NCBI GenBank assembly: GCA_006844585.1
Contig: SPJM01000250.1
Location: forward strand, 1 to 53,471
DNA length: 53,471 nucleotides
Reading direction: 5' to 3'
Origin: Methylococcaceae bacterium
GTDB lineage: Bacteria; Pseudomonadota; Gammaproteobacteria; Methylococcales; Methylomonadaceae
Positions 19,699 through 27,394 of the stretch are shown here, one piece after another. The notes beneath the pieces are model-generated. The model worked only from the letters and a program-made list of their open reading frames with translations. It did no database searches and was not told the origin of the DNA. The translations under genes were made by a program, and so were the position numbers. The number at the start of each line of letters is the position of its first letter. Position 1 is the stretch's first letter.

Positions 19699-20577
19699 AT
19701 GTTGAGAGCATTACTATTACTTTGCTTAGGCCTTTTCTTTTCAAATCCCTTATGGGCAAATTCAACGCAACCTGCAGTGGCTATCAAAGATCCGATTATA
19801 GGCGACTCTATTAATAAACATCTTTTAAAAAGATTGGATACCGATATTATCCGTTCTGAAATGGAGGCATCGATTAGGGCGACTCGGAAATTTCGGGTTT
19901 TAAGTCGGGATAAGCAGACTTTAAAAGCAGTTCTTGATGAGCAGGATTTTGCTAATTCGGATCTTGCCAAGGGAGATGCAGCAGGTTCGGGGCAGTTAAA
20001 TAATGCCCATTATTTATTAATTCCCACGGTGCAAGATTTCAAGTTTTATCGAAAGCATACCGCGCTTCCTAATTTTGACAGCAAATATAAACGCAAGGAT
20101 TGGGGCTTGTTACAAATCAGCGCACAAATGATAGATACCAAATCCGGACAAATAGTGACGACATTTGCTATGAAAGGTAGTTTTGCGACTAAAAATAAAG
20201 TAGTAAACAGTAATAGCGGAGCGCCTAGCAGCGTTTATTTTGCAAAAATGTCGAAACAAATTTCCGAGCAACTTGCCAATAAATTTGTCGCCCAAGTTTA
20301 TCCAATGAAAATTGTTAAGCGGACGCGGACGAACCAAGTCATAATTAATCGAGGTAATGATGGCGGGTTAAAAGTGGGTGAAAAACTCAATGTATATTTT
20401 GCAGGTGAAGCCTTAATTGATCCGGATACTGGGGAGTCGTTAGGTTCAAGTGAAGAATATATCGGCGCGGTAAAGGTTGTTCGAATCTTGCCTAAAGTCA
20501 CTTATGCAAAAGTAGTATCTGAAGAAGATCCAGAAGGTTTTCCTATGGGCGCGGGCAATATACTCAGAAAACCGTAA
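19699..20577 (+). CDS. Exported CsgG/FlgT-like protein
   Basis: 292 residues with a Sec signal peptide (about 1-21). Residues about 30-205 resemble the CsgG/LpoB-type nucleotide-binding-like fold (MEASIRATRKFRVLSRD, then HYLLIPTVQDF). The C-terminal about 75 residues match the FlgT C-terminal type, with VIINRGNDGGLKVGEKLNVY and ALIDPDTGESLGS. FlgT belongs to the Vibrio flagellar H-ring, but no flagellar gene is present here. AGGAG precedes the start. It opens the 19.7-26.3 kb exported-protein cluster, and a terminator follows it. Precise function unknown. Confidence 0.7.
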   Translation: MLRALLLLCLGLFFSNPLWANSTQPAVAIKDPIIGDSINKHLLKRLDTDIIRSEMEASIRATRKFRVLSRDKQTLKAVLDEQDFANSDLAKGDAAGSGQLNNAHYLLIPTVQDFKFYRKHTALPNFDSKYKRKDWGLLQISAQMIDTKSGQIVTTFAMKGSFATKNKVVNSNSGAPSSVYFAKMSKQISEQLANKFVAQVYPMKIVKRTRTNQVIINRGNDGGLKVGEKLNVYFAGEALIDPDTGESLGSSEEYIGAVKVVRILPKVTYAKVVSEEDPEGFPMGAGNILRKP

Positions 20578-20600
20578 TGTTGTTTAGTGTACTCAATTTT

Positions 20601-20629
20601 TGCGCAGCGTTATTGCTGCGCATTTTTTT
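20601..20629 (+). terminator. Rho-independent terminator
   Basis: Stem TGCGCAGC / GCTGCGCA with a 6-base loop followed by seven T. It lies 23 bases after the CsgG/FlgT-like gene, so the next gene probably has its own promoter or depends on read-through. Confidence 0.88.
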
Positions 20630-20676
20630 ATTAACGGATTAAGCAGTTAAATTTTTAACTTGATTTTGGGGCTGGT

Positions 20677-22560
20677 ATGAATTTACAAACATTTATTCGT
20701 TTCAAACATTTTTTCATTTTCCTGATTTTCGGATTCGTTCTTGTTGCTTGTGAAAATAAAGAAACCGACAAGGATTCGGCAGGATTATCGGGTTCGAACA
20801 ATGGGCCGATAAATATCATTGTATTGGGAAACAATGATTTTTTTCCAGACCGGGCTGTTCAGCAAAATTTAGGGTTGCCGGAGAGTTTGGCTGCGCGCAT
20901 TATTGAGAATTTGCAGCAGAGCAAGCGATTTAATGTTTTAGAGCGTACGGCGCTAAGAAAAGTTGTTAATGAGCAGCAATTTAATCAAGAAGAAAAACAA
21001 TCTTTTTTGGATAAAACACTTGATGCTGTTACCGATAATATTTCAGATGTGAGCGGCTACACAGTTAAGTGGGCGAGTATTGCATCAGATCATAATGACA
21101 TTGTCAAAGAGTTTCAGGATTTGGGAACGGCTTTAGGCTCAGATTATATTGTTTTTGCGGTATTAGAGAAGGTTGTTGAAAAAGTCAAAAGCACAGCGAT
21201 TCCATACAGTCAAAGTGATAAAAAAATTCATCATGAAACTTTGGATGCCCGCTTAAGATTAAGAGTGATTAACTCCAAAACCGGCATGATAGTTGGCGCC
21301 ACCAGTTTCAGAACCAAAGTGAAACAAAGTTTATTAGCGGGTCGGGAGTCTAAAAACGATCAATATTCCAGTTATGATCATATCGGCGTTATCGCCTCCA
21401 GAAAGATTTTGGACATAGTCACTCCCGCCAGAATTGTCAGCTCTGATCCTTTTGTAATTAACAGGGGGGCAAATGACGGTTTTAATACCGGTGATAGTTA
21501 TGAAGTCGTACGGGAAGGAAAAGAAATCAGCGATCCTAATGGCTTGGTCTTGGGGAAGCTGACCATGCCGGTTGGAAGTCTTAAAGTTATCGATGTTCAA
21601 GAAACCATATCTGTTGTAGACAGTGAAGATGCGGCGCTGCAAATCGGTGATATGTTAAAAATGAAAGATGATGTAACATCTTTGGCGCAAAAAAACAATA
21701 AACCGGTAGAGAGGTCTTCAAAAGACGGTAAATTAACGATTGCGATTGGAAAGGTTCGTTTTAATTTAATCGGTCGTAATATTTTGTTGTCGGCCGACGA
21801 TTATCCAAGGATAAAAAGCGATTTGATGGTGAAATTACATAACACCAATCGTTTTGATGTTTTGGAAAGACAGGAAATGGATCAGGTTATCGATGAAAAA
21901 ACCTTTAATGCACTCATGCAAGATGATGAAATAGAACCTCATTTGCGGGAACTAATGGGCGCCGATTATATGGTTTTTACTCATGTTGATAAGTTCGCAA
22001 TTCGTTCGGAAAGTAAAAAAGTGCCGTATGTCGATAAAATACAAACCAGACATTACGGAGTGGTAGAGGCAACGCAAAGAATAGTTGATAGCCATACCGG
22101 AAAAATGCTGGCTGCTGATAAAATCCGTATTAATAAAAAACTGGATTATGAGACTAAAGGAAAGTCTGTAAATACTTATAGCAATTTAATTGATGAATTT
22201 ACCGATTTATTGGTCAGTAGAATAGTTGGACGTATTTATCCCATTAAAGTGCTAGCCGCGCTTCCGGATGGAACGGTATATATTAATCGAGGGGAAGATG
22301 GCAACTTAATAGTCGGCGGCGAATATGCTGTGATGAGACCCGGACAGGAGTTGATTGATCCTGATACAGGTATTTCCTTTGGTTCAGCAGAAGCCGAGAT
22401 AGGGCGAATTGAATTAACTTCGGTAGAGTCAGCGCGTTCTAAAGCGAAAATTGTTAAGGGAGAAGACTTTAAAGCGGGCGATATAGTGCGCGACATTGCA
22501 GATGATCAGAAGATGGCTAAACAGGAATCTCCTGTGAAGGTAAACCGTCCTAATTTCTAG
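20677..22560 (+). CDS. Lipoprotein with two CsgG/FlgT-like modules
   Basis: 627 residues with lipobox LVAC (Cys25), so an outer-membrane lipoprotein is likely. The protein is an internal duplication. Each half has a CsgG-like part (RFNVLERTALRKVVNEQ... and RFDVLERQEMDQVIDEK...) followed by a FlgT-C-like part (VINRGANDGFNTGDSYEVV and YINRGEDGNLIVGGEYAVM). Both halves resemble the single-module protein encoded upstream, which suggests gene duplication and fusion. Function unknown. Assembly into an envelope ring or scaffold is an inference from CsgG and FlgT. Confidence 0.7.
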   Translation: MNLQTFIRFKHFFIFLIFGFVLVACENKETDKDSAGLSGSNNGPINIIVLGNNDFFPDRAVQQNLGLPESLAARIIENLQQSKRFNVLERTALRKVVNEQQFNQEEKQSFLDKTLDAVTDNISDVSGYTVKWASIASDHNDIVKEFQDLGTALGSDYIVFAVLEKVVEKVKSTAIPYSQSDKKIHHETLDARLRLRVINSKTGMIVGATSFRTKVKQSLLAGRESKNDQYSSYDHIGVIASRKILDIVTPARIVSSDPFVINRGANDGFNTGDSYEVVREGKEISDPNGLVLGKLTMPVGSLKVIDVQETISVVDSEDAALQIGDMLKMKDDVTSLAQKNNKPVERSSKDGKLTIAIGKVRFNLIGRNILLSADDYPRIKSDLMVKLHNTNRFDVLERQEMDQVIDEKTFNALMQDDEIEPHLRELMGADYMVFTHVDKFAIRSESKKVPYVDKIQTRHYGVVEATQRIVDSHTGKMLAADKIRINKKLDYETKGKSVNTYSNLIDEFTDLLVSRIVGRIYPIKVLAALPDGTVYINRGEDGNLIVGGEYAVMRPGQELIDPDTGISFGSAEAEIGRIELTSVESARSKAKIVKGEDFKAGDIVRDIADDQKMAKQESPVKVNRPNF

Positions 22561-22601
22561 TTTTCAATTCATGCCGACAATGATCGAGAGAAGAGTATTA
22601 A

Positions 22602-24149
22602 ATGTATTTTAATTATTGTAAACAAATTATTTACTGGGTTATTTTGCTGATGCCTGTACACCAGGCTTTTGGGTTTGATTTGCTGAATACGCTGCAAACT
22701 ATTCAACAAACGATGCCTAATGCAAATAAATCTGCTACAACGGCTTCCAATAACCAGATTCGCGATTGGCGTAGCCAAACTAATCAACAAATTACCTATG
22801 AGGATTACTCCAAAGATTTTCAAGCGGTAAAAAAGTTAATTGCCGGTGGGCAAATGTCGCAAGCTTATCAAATAAAGAAAAAAGCTTTTGAATCTGAAGA
22901 GCCTGAATTTTTAAATTCCGTAGAATTAGGCCTACTTGCAATGGATACCGCAAATTCTAAGGGTGCTGTTGATGCTTTTTTTAAGGCAGAGAGGCATCTG
23001 AAGGAGATTATGGGAAGATCCGTTATTGAAGATGGTGTGACAGACTTGGGAACGGAGCTTATTAGCGCGGCAACCGGCATTGGTGATTTAACGGAATATA
23101 AAGGCGAGCCTTATGAGCGAATTCTGATGTTGAATTATAAGTCGATTGCCTATTTATTGAATGGCGAGCGAAAAGCCTATAATGTCACTCGTCGAGCTAT
23201 TGATTGGCAAAATATTGAAAAAAAGCAATTTGAGCAAAAAATCGGTGAAGTAAAAAAACAAGTCTCTAAACAGGAAAATGAAGCGACTACTGATGAAGAT
23301 GGTGAAGAGGCATCCAGCGCTTCTTCAAACGCCTTTTCGTTGATTTTTGATCAATATGCTCGTTTCAGAAAAAAAGCTAATAGTGTGAAAAGTGCTTATA
23401 TTAACCCTTTTGGGTACTATATGGCGGGTATTGTTCAGGAGTTTGATAGCTTTGAAGATAGTTCATTACGCGATAATGCGAGGATTTCTTATAAAAAAGC
23501 CGCAGACTTGAACCCCAGAAGTAAGGTCATTAAACAATCCGTCAAGCAAGTTGCTAAAAGGCCGCCAAGAAATAAACGATTAGTGCATGTTATTGCGGCA
23601 GATGGTTTTGCGCCGGAAAAAAAGACTTTTTCTTTTATGTTGCCGGTAGCAGGTCAATTAATTTCAATTAAAACACCGCTTTTTGAGCCGGTGCCGTCAG
23701 CGGTTAAATGGATAGTGATAAAGTCAGGTAAAAAAACCTTGGCGACGCTTTCTCCAATCGCTGATATTGAAGCGATTACGTTGAGGCATCAAATGGATAT
23801 GTTGCCGGTACAGCGTATGCGGGTGATGGCGTCGATTGGTCGCAATATCGGTGAAAATATGGTTTGGAATTCTTTGGGTGCTTTTGGTTCTTTAGGTAAG
23901 ATGATGAGGGAAGATTTTGCTAACCCCGATATGCGCGCCTGGATGTCATTACCAAAGCAAATTTCAGCAGCTCGTTTTTATGTCTCCAAATGGGTGAAAA
24001 ATATTAAGATTATCAGTTACGATAAAAGATGGCGAGTGTTGGCTACTAAAAAGGTGAAACTAAATAAAAAGTCACATAATTTTATTTATGTTCGCAGTAT
24101 TGAAAAAAGTCTTAATGCACAAATCAACAAAAAACTTTGGGTGAACTAA
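22602..24149 (+). CDS. Exported TPR-like protein, COG3014 type
   Basis: 515 residues with a signal peptide (about 1-25, cleavage near AFGFD). Residues 60-330 are helical and TPR-like, with the phrases INPFGYYMAGIVQEF and DNARISYKKAADLNPRSK, which I recognise from the COG3014 family. A charged coiled-coil insertion (about 205-245) interrupts this region. The C-terminal about 190 residues are beta-rich. COG3014 genes often sit beside YcfL and LpoB genes, as here. The signal lacks a lipobox, unlike many relatives. Function unknown. Confidence 0.65.
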   Translation: MYFNYCKQIIYWVILLMPVHQAFGFDLLNTLQTIQQTMPNANKSATTASNNQIRDWRSQTNQQITYEDYSKDFQAVKKLIAGGQMSQAYQIKKKAFESEEPEFLNSVELGLLAMDTANSKGAVDAFFKAERHLKEIMGRSVIEDGVTDLGTELISAATGIGDLTEYKGEPYERILMLNYKSIAYLLNGERKAYNVTRRAIDWQNIEKKQFEQKIGEVKKQVSKQENEATTDEDGEEASSASSNAFSLIFDQYARFRKKANSVKSAYINPFGYYMAGIVQEFDSFEDSSLRDNARISYKKAADLNPRSKVIKQSVKQVAKRPPRNKRLVHVIAADGFAPEKKTFSFMLPVAGQLISIKTPLFEPVPSAVKWIVIKSGKKTLATLSPIADIEAITLRHQMDMLPVQRMRVMASIGRNIGENMVWNSLGAFGSLGKMMREDFANPDMRAWMSLPKQISAARFYVSKWVKNIKIISYDKRWRVLATKKVKLNKKSHNFIYVRSIEKSLNAQINKKLWVN

Positions 24150-24150
24150 A

Positions 24151-24606
24151 ATGACTCATTTAAGAATTATAATGATGTGCTTATTATTTTTTGTATCAGC
24201 CTGTTCGGTGAACAAAGGAGCAAATCAGCAATATCTTGCGCAGAGAACAATTGATGATACACATCCAAGGGCAACTTTGATATTAGGGTCAACAGAATTG
24301 GTTAATAATATATTGATTACTAATGTTAAAGTCGGACAGCTCGGCTTGCTGCCACGAGCTGGCATTGATGTGCAGAATTTAACAGATGATCGTTACAATT
24401 TAGAATATAAAATTGTCTGGCGGGATAAGCAAGGTTTTCCGATCAATGTCAGTAATGTATGGCACCGATTTGTATTAAGCCCTAGGAAAATAAAAAGTTT
24501 CCAAAGTATGGGTAAAACAGAAGATGCTTATTCTATACAGTTCACAGTACGATTTCCGGACGATTTGTTTATCGAATCAGATCGGCAATTAGAAAGAAAC
24601 AGATAA
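24151..24606 (+). CDS. YcfL family (DUF1425) lipoprotein
   Basis: 151 residues with lipobox FVSAC (Cys18). The mature part matches the YcfL/DUF1425 pattern (GLLPRAGIDVQNLTDDRYNL, IVWRDKQGFPI). In E. coli, ycfL neighbours lpoB, and the same adjacency is seen here. It begins one base after the COG3014-type gene and ends 27 bases before lpoB. An immunoglobulin-like fold is expected for the family. The role is unknown but probably linked to the adjacent LpoB. Confidence 0.75.
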   Translation: MTHLRIIMMCLLFFVSACSVNKGANQQYLAQRTIDDTHPRATLILGSTELVNNILITNVKVGQLGLLPRAGIDVQNLTDDRYNLEYKIVWRDKQGFPINVSNVWHRFVLSPRKIKSFQSMGKTEDAYSIQFTVRFPDDLFIESDRQLERNR

Positions 24607-24633
24607 AACTATCAATATTAAGGAATGAAAAAT

Positions 24634-25155
24634 ATGAAAAAATTATTTATCTTTGTTACCAGTGTTTTCATTTTAACCGGTTGTGGCCAGTCACAATTAG
24701 GCAGTCAATCCAGAGTTTCCATTCTGGATGATTCCAGCCGGGCGCATTTGCAAGCGGAATTGACGATGGCGGATTATACGGCTTTTGCCGAGAAAGTCAC
24801 TAATAAAATGATGGCCTCCAGGTTAGTGCAAAGTTGGGGAAATAAACGTCCTCGGTTGGTAGTAGGAAAAATGCGTAACAATACCGACAATGAAAGTATT
24901 AGAATGCAAGATATCTATGACCGCATCTCCGAAACTATCTTGGCATCGGGCTTGGTAAGGTTAATGGATAAATCAGCTACTTCTTTTGAGTATGTGGTTA
25001 ATACGGAATTATCTTCAACTCGTCAATATGGTGCTGGCGGTGAAGAACTGGCGTATTTTAAACTCGAATTTAAGATGTTTAGAATTGATGGCGAAATGGT
25101 CGGTCAATGGTCGGATGTCTTGCCGTTGGGAAAGGCCAGTCGCCGTTTCTTATAA
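24634..25155 (+). CDS. lpoB: LpoB-like penicillin-binding protein activator lipoprotein
   Basis: 173 residues from the chosen ATG. The lipobox is LTGC, followed by an LpoB-type domain (RPRLVVGKMRNNTDNESIRM... and TELSSTRQYGAGGEELAYFK). In E. coli LpoB is an outer-membrane lipoprotein that activates PBP1b. An ATG at 24625 abuts the AAGGA at 24620-24624, so the ATG at 24634, 9 bases downstream, is the better start. No pbp gene is in this window, so PBP1b activation is inferred from the family only. Confidence 0.8.
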   Translation: MKKLFIFVTSVFILTGCGQSQLGSQSRVSILDDSSRAHLQAELTMADYTAFAEKVTNKMMASRLVQSWGNKRPRLVVGKMRNNTDNESIRMQDIYDRISETILASGLVRLMDKSATSFEYVVNTELSSTRQYGAGGEELAYFKLEFKMFRIDGEMVGQWSDVLPLGKASRRFL

Positions 25156-25259
25156 TAAAAACTTTTATGCTTCCAAATTCCGTTGTGTCATGAAAATGAG
25201 GGGGAATTTGGAAAAGGTTTTGTTGTTAAAGTTTTTTGAGTTTTGTAAGGCCTAGGAAT

Positions 25260-26330
25260 ATGAAAATTATTTTCAAAGTTTTTTTGATGTTTTGTCTGAC
25301 ATTTTCGGTACAGGCCGCTCAAAAAACTGCTTTAGTGATAGGGAATTCAAACTATCCGAATCTGGGAAAGCTGGATAACCCGGTCAATGATGCGGCGGAT
25401 ATTTCGGAAAAGTTGCGTATTTTAGGTTTTGATGTCGATGATAAATACGATCTTGATAGACGTCAAATGCGCAACGCGATCCGGGAATACGCTAGAAAGT
25501 TAAAGAAAAAAGGGGGGGGAGGAATTTTTTTTTATGCTGGTCATGGTATGCAGGTTAAAGGAAAAAATTATTTGATTCCAATTAATACGGATATTCAATC
25601 TGAGTTTGAAGTGCCCGATGAAGCGGTTGAGGCGGATATGTTGTTGCGCTCATTAGAAGATGCTGGCAATCCGTTAAATATTGTTGTTTTAGATGCTTGT
25701 CGAAATAATCCGTTTGCCAGAAGTTTCCGCTCTTCGGAAAAAGGGTTAGCGCGTATGGAAGGGGGGTCCGGTACACTGATTGCCTATTCCACTGCGCCGG
25801 GTAAAACGGCTAGCGATGGCGCGCCGGGTGGAAGAAATAGCCCCTATGCCAAACATTTATTAAAAAATATGACTAAAACCGGGTTGTCAATTGAGCAGGT
25901 TTTTAAACGAGTTCGGGTTGGCGTTGAAGACGATACGAATGGGACGCAAACGCCTTGGGAGACTTCTTCATTACGCAGTGATTTTTACTTCGTTCCAAGT
26001 CATATTCCATCACCGGTTCAGAATGTTGAACAATCTAAGCCGGTTCTGCCCGTAAAACAACCGGTTGTTGCAAAGGTTGAAAGTGCTCCTGTTGCAGTTG
26101 AACAGCCTCGCACCCAAATGCAAGGCCCTAAGTTGATTATATACACAAACCCGGAAGAAGCTAATGTAAAGGTTTCCAATGTATCCGGATCTTATCGCCC
26201 CGGTATGATGCTTTCTCCAGGAGATTATCGTATTACAGTCAGTAAAGATGGTTTTCGCAGTACTAAACAATGGATTACCATAGATAAAGATGACGTAAAT
26301 TTACAGGTCACTTTGGTGCCGGAAATGTAA
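25260..26330 (+). CDS. Exported caspase-like peptidase with C-terminal PEGA domain
   Basis: 356 residues: a signal peptide (about 1-20, cleavage near VQAA), a caspase p20-like domain (C14 family, 22-245), a proline-rich linker (250-288) and a PEGA domain (291-356). The catalytic dyad is visible as His95 (FYAGHG) and Cys147 (LDACRNNPF). The signal peptide predicts a periplasmic or envelope location. It ends the LpoB/YcfL/CsgG-like cluster. The TTG at 25236 is rejected in favour of the ATG. The homopolymer run A6-G8-AGGAA-T9 lies just before the His95 codon. Confidence 0.88.
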   Translation: MKIIFKVFLMFCLTFSVQAAQKTALVIGNSNYPNLGKLDNPVNDAADISEKLRILGFDVDDKYDLDRRQMRNAIREYARKLKKKGGGGIFFYAGHGMQVKGKNYLIPINTDIQSEFEVPDEAVEADMLLRSLEDAGNPLNIVVLDACRNNPFARSFRSSEKGLARMEGGSGTLIAYSTAPGKTASDGAPGGRNSPYAKHLLKNMTKTGLSIEQVFKRVRVGVEDDTNGTQTPWETSSLRSDFYFVPSHIPSPVQNVEQSKPVLPVKQPVVAKVESAPVAVEQPRTQMQGPKLIIYTNPEEANVKVSNVSGSYRPGMMLSPGDYRITVSKDGFRSTKQWITIDKDDVNLQVTLVPEM

Positions 26331-26440
26331 AACATTATCTTTGAGTCCAAAAATTGTTCAGGATTAAACGCTTGCTCCAAAGCGTAATTTAACTATTAGG
26401 TTTTGAATGATTCAAAGAGAGTACGAAGGCTTTAAGAAAA

Positions 26441-26746
26441 CTATTTTATGGTTTGAAATGATGTAATTTCTTGATTTTCAGATTTGTTTTTTTTCTCTTT
26501 CTTAGCAAACCCCGCCCCCTTTTTAGTTTTCGCCTCTAACTCCAAAGACTCAATTAGTGCGCGATAATCCTTACCATCCCGATGCATTTGTGCAAAACAT
26601 TGAGCGATCACAGCAATGGTGTTCGGGACTTCTCCTTTCTTTTTATAAGACTGTAAATTTTTTTCACTGACTTTGATCAGTTTACTGAATTTCGGTAAAG
26701 TGATTTCAGCATCTAATAACAGTTTTTTAAATTCAATGAAACTCAT
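26441..26746 (-). CDS. Small HTH-type DNA-binding protein
   Basis: 101 residues. The first about 55 (FIEFKKLLLDAEITLPKFSK, then VSEKNLQSYKKKGEVPNTIA) look like an XRE/Cro-type helix-turn-helix. The C-terminus is highly basic and low-complexity (KKGAGFAKKEKKNK). It is divergent from the histone H1-like gene, and the palindrome between them is a plausible binding site. The specific family was not recognised. The regulatory role is inferred from fold and context. Confidence 0.6.
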   Translation of the reverse strand: MSFIEFKKLLLDAEITLPKFSKLIKVSEKNLQSYKKKGEVPNTIAVIAQCFAQMHRDGKDYRALIESLELEAKTKKGAGFAKKEKKNKSENQEITSFQTIK

Positions 26747-26782
26747 AACGCTTCAAGCAATTGGGAAAAAAGTTCATATATT

Positions 26783-26861
26783 ATAACTTAAATCTATTTT
26801 TCTTGATTAAAAGTCATTTTAAATATATTATCTCTATAACTTATTACTATTAGTAAGTTAT
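26783..26861. promoter_or_regulatory. Three ATAACTTA half-sites, candidate operator
   Basis: ATAACTTA occurs at 26783-26790 and 26836-26843, and its reverse complement TAAGTTAT at 26854-26861. The latter two form a palindrome with a 10-base centre that overlaps the candidate -10 of the H1-like gene. The sites lie between the divergent HTH gene and the H1-like gene, as expected for an autoregulated repressor. Binding is inferred. Confidence 0.45.
26813..26840 (+). promoter_or_regulatory. Candidate promoter of the histone H1-like gene
   Basis: TTGATT (26813-26818) and TATAAC (26835-26840) are spaced by 16 bases, about 45 bases upstream of the start codon. The -10 overlaps the ATAACTTA palindrome, so occupation of that site would block it. 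Confidence 0.45.
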
Positions 26862-26885
26862 TTGTTTAACAAGCCGGAGAAAATC

Positions 26886-27086
26886 ATGTCTAAAGTAATC
26901 AAGAAAAAAACCGCAAAAAAAGTAGCGGCAAAAGCAACAAAAAAAGCAGTCGGTAAAAAAGTGATCGCGAAGAAAAAAGCGTCTTCGCTCGCTAAGAAAA
27001 TTACCAAACAAGTGTTAAAGAAAAAAGCGAGCAATAAAAAGTCTGCGCGTAAAGTCGCTAAAAAGGTGATCAAAAAAGCCGCCTGA
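26886..27086 (+). CDS. Histone H1-like Lys/Ala-rich protein
   Basis: 66 residues, almost half lysine, with repeated KKVAAKATKK-type units similar to bacterial H1-like proteins (HC1, the AlgP C-terminus). Such proteins bind polyanions such as DNA, and AlgP has been linked to polyphosphate granule spacing in Pseudomonas. The start at 26886 follows CGGAG. The upstream in-frame ATG at 26862 lacks a ribosome-binding site. Neighbouring CHAD and ParA genes make polyphosphate a possible ligand. That is an inference. Confidence 0.82.
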   Translation: MSKVIKKKTAKKVAAKATKKAVGKKVIAKKKASSLAKKITKQVLKKKASNKKSARKVAKKVIKKAA

Positions 27087-27107
27087 TTTGTTAAAGAAAT
27101 TTTATAG

Positions 27108-27125
27108 TTTTCATAAAACTGTCAT
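27108..27125 (+). promoter_or_regulatory. Candidate PhoB box upstream of the CHAD gene
   Basis: TTTTCAT-AAAA-CTGTCAT. The second half is a perfect PhoB repeat (CTGTCAT), the first matches at 5 of 7, and the A-rich 4-base spacer gives the correct 11-base period. A weak TTGGCA/TATATC promoter pair (27137-27142, 27159-27164) follows. The first half also lies in a small palindrome (AGTTTT/AAAACT), which weakens the case. Confidence 0.4.
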
Positions 27126-27213
27126 ATTTCAAAACGTTGGCAAGTGTTAACATGCTGATATATCTATGCTAAATTTGAACTAGTATCTTATCCTTTAAAT
27201 AAATGATAGATTG

Positions 27214-27270
27214 AGGCGCTGACTTTAGTCTGCAAGTATTGTTGATTTTGCTGGCTAAAGTCTGAGCCCC
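27214..27270. repeat. Imperfect inverted repeat
   Basis: GGCGCTGACTTTAG near the left end pairs with CTAAAGTCTGAGCCCC at the right, apart from one bulged base, around a loop of about 25 bases. It lies in the 27087-27394 gap, which otherwise holds only the candidate Pho box. It is reminiscent of the short palindromes elsewhere in the window but differs in sequence. Confidence 0.5.
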
Positions 27271-27394
27271 TAATTTTCATAATATTCTATTTAGAGGGTG
27301 GGGTGGCATGTTAACCTTTAAAAACAAGGTGTTAAAATTGAGCAAGTGCGCCCGTTAATATTTTTCGCAGCTTGCTTATAAATTGAAAATACTT

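Noticed and set aside
24986-25255. 89-codon ORF overlapping the end of the LpoB gene
   Set aside because: It lies in another frame of the LpoB coding region, has no ribosome-binding site and no recognisable protein features. The caspase gene begins right after it with its own ATG.
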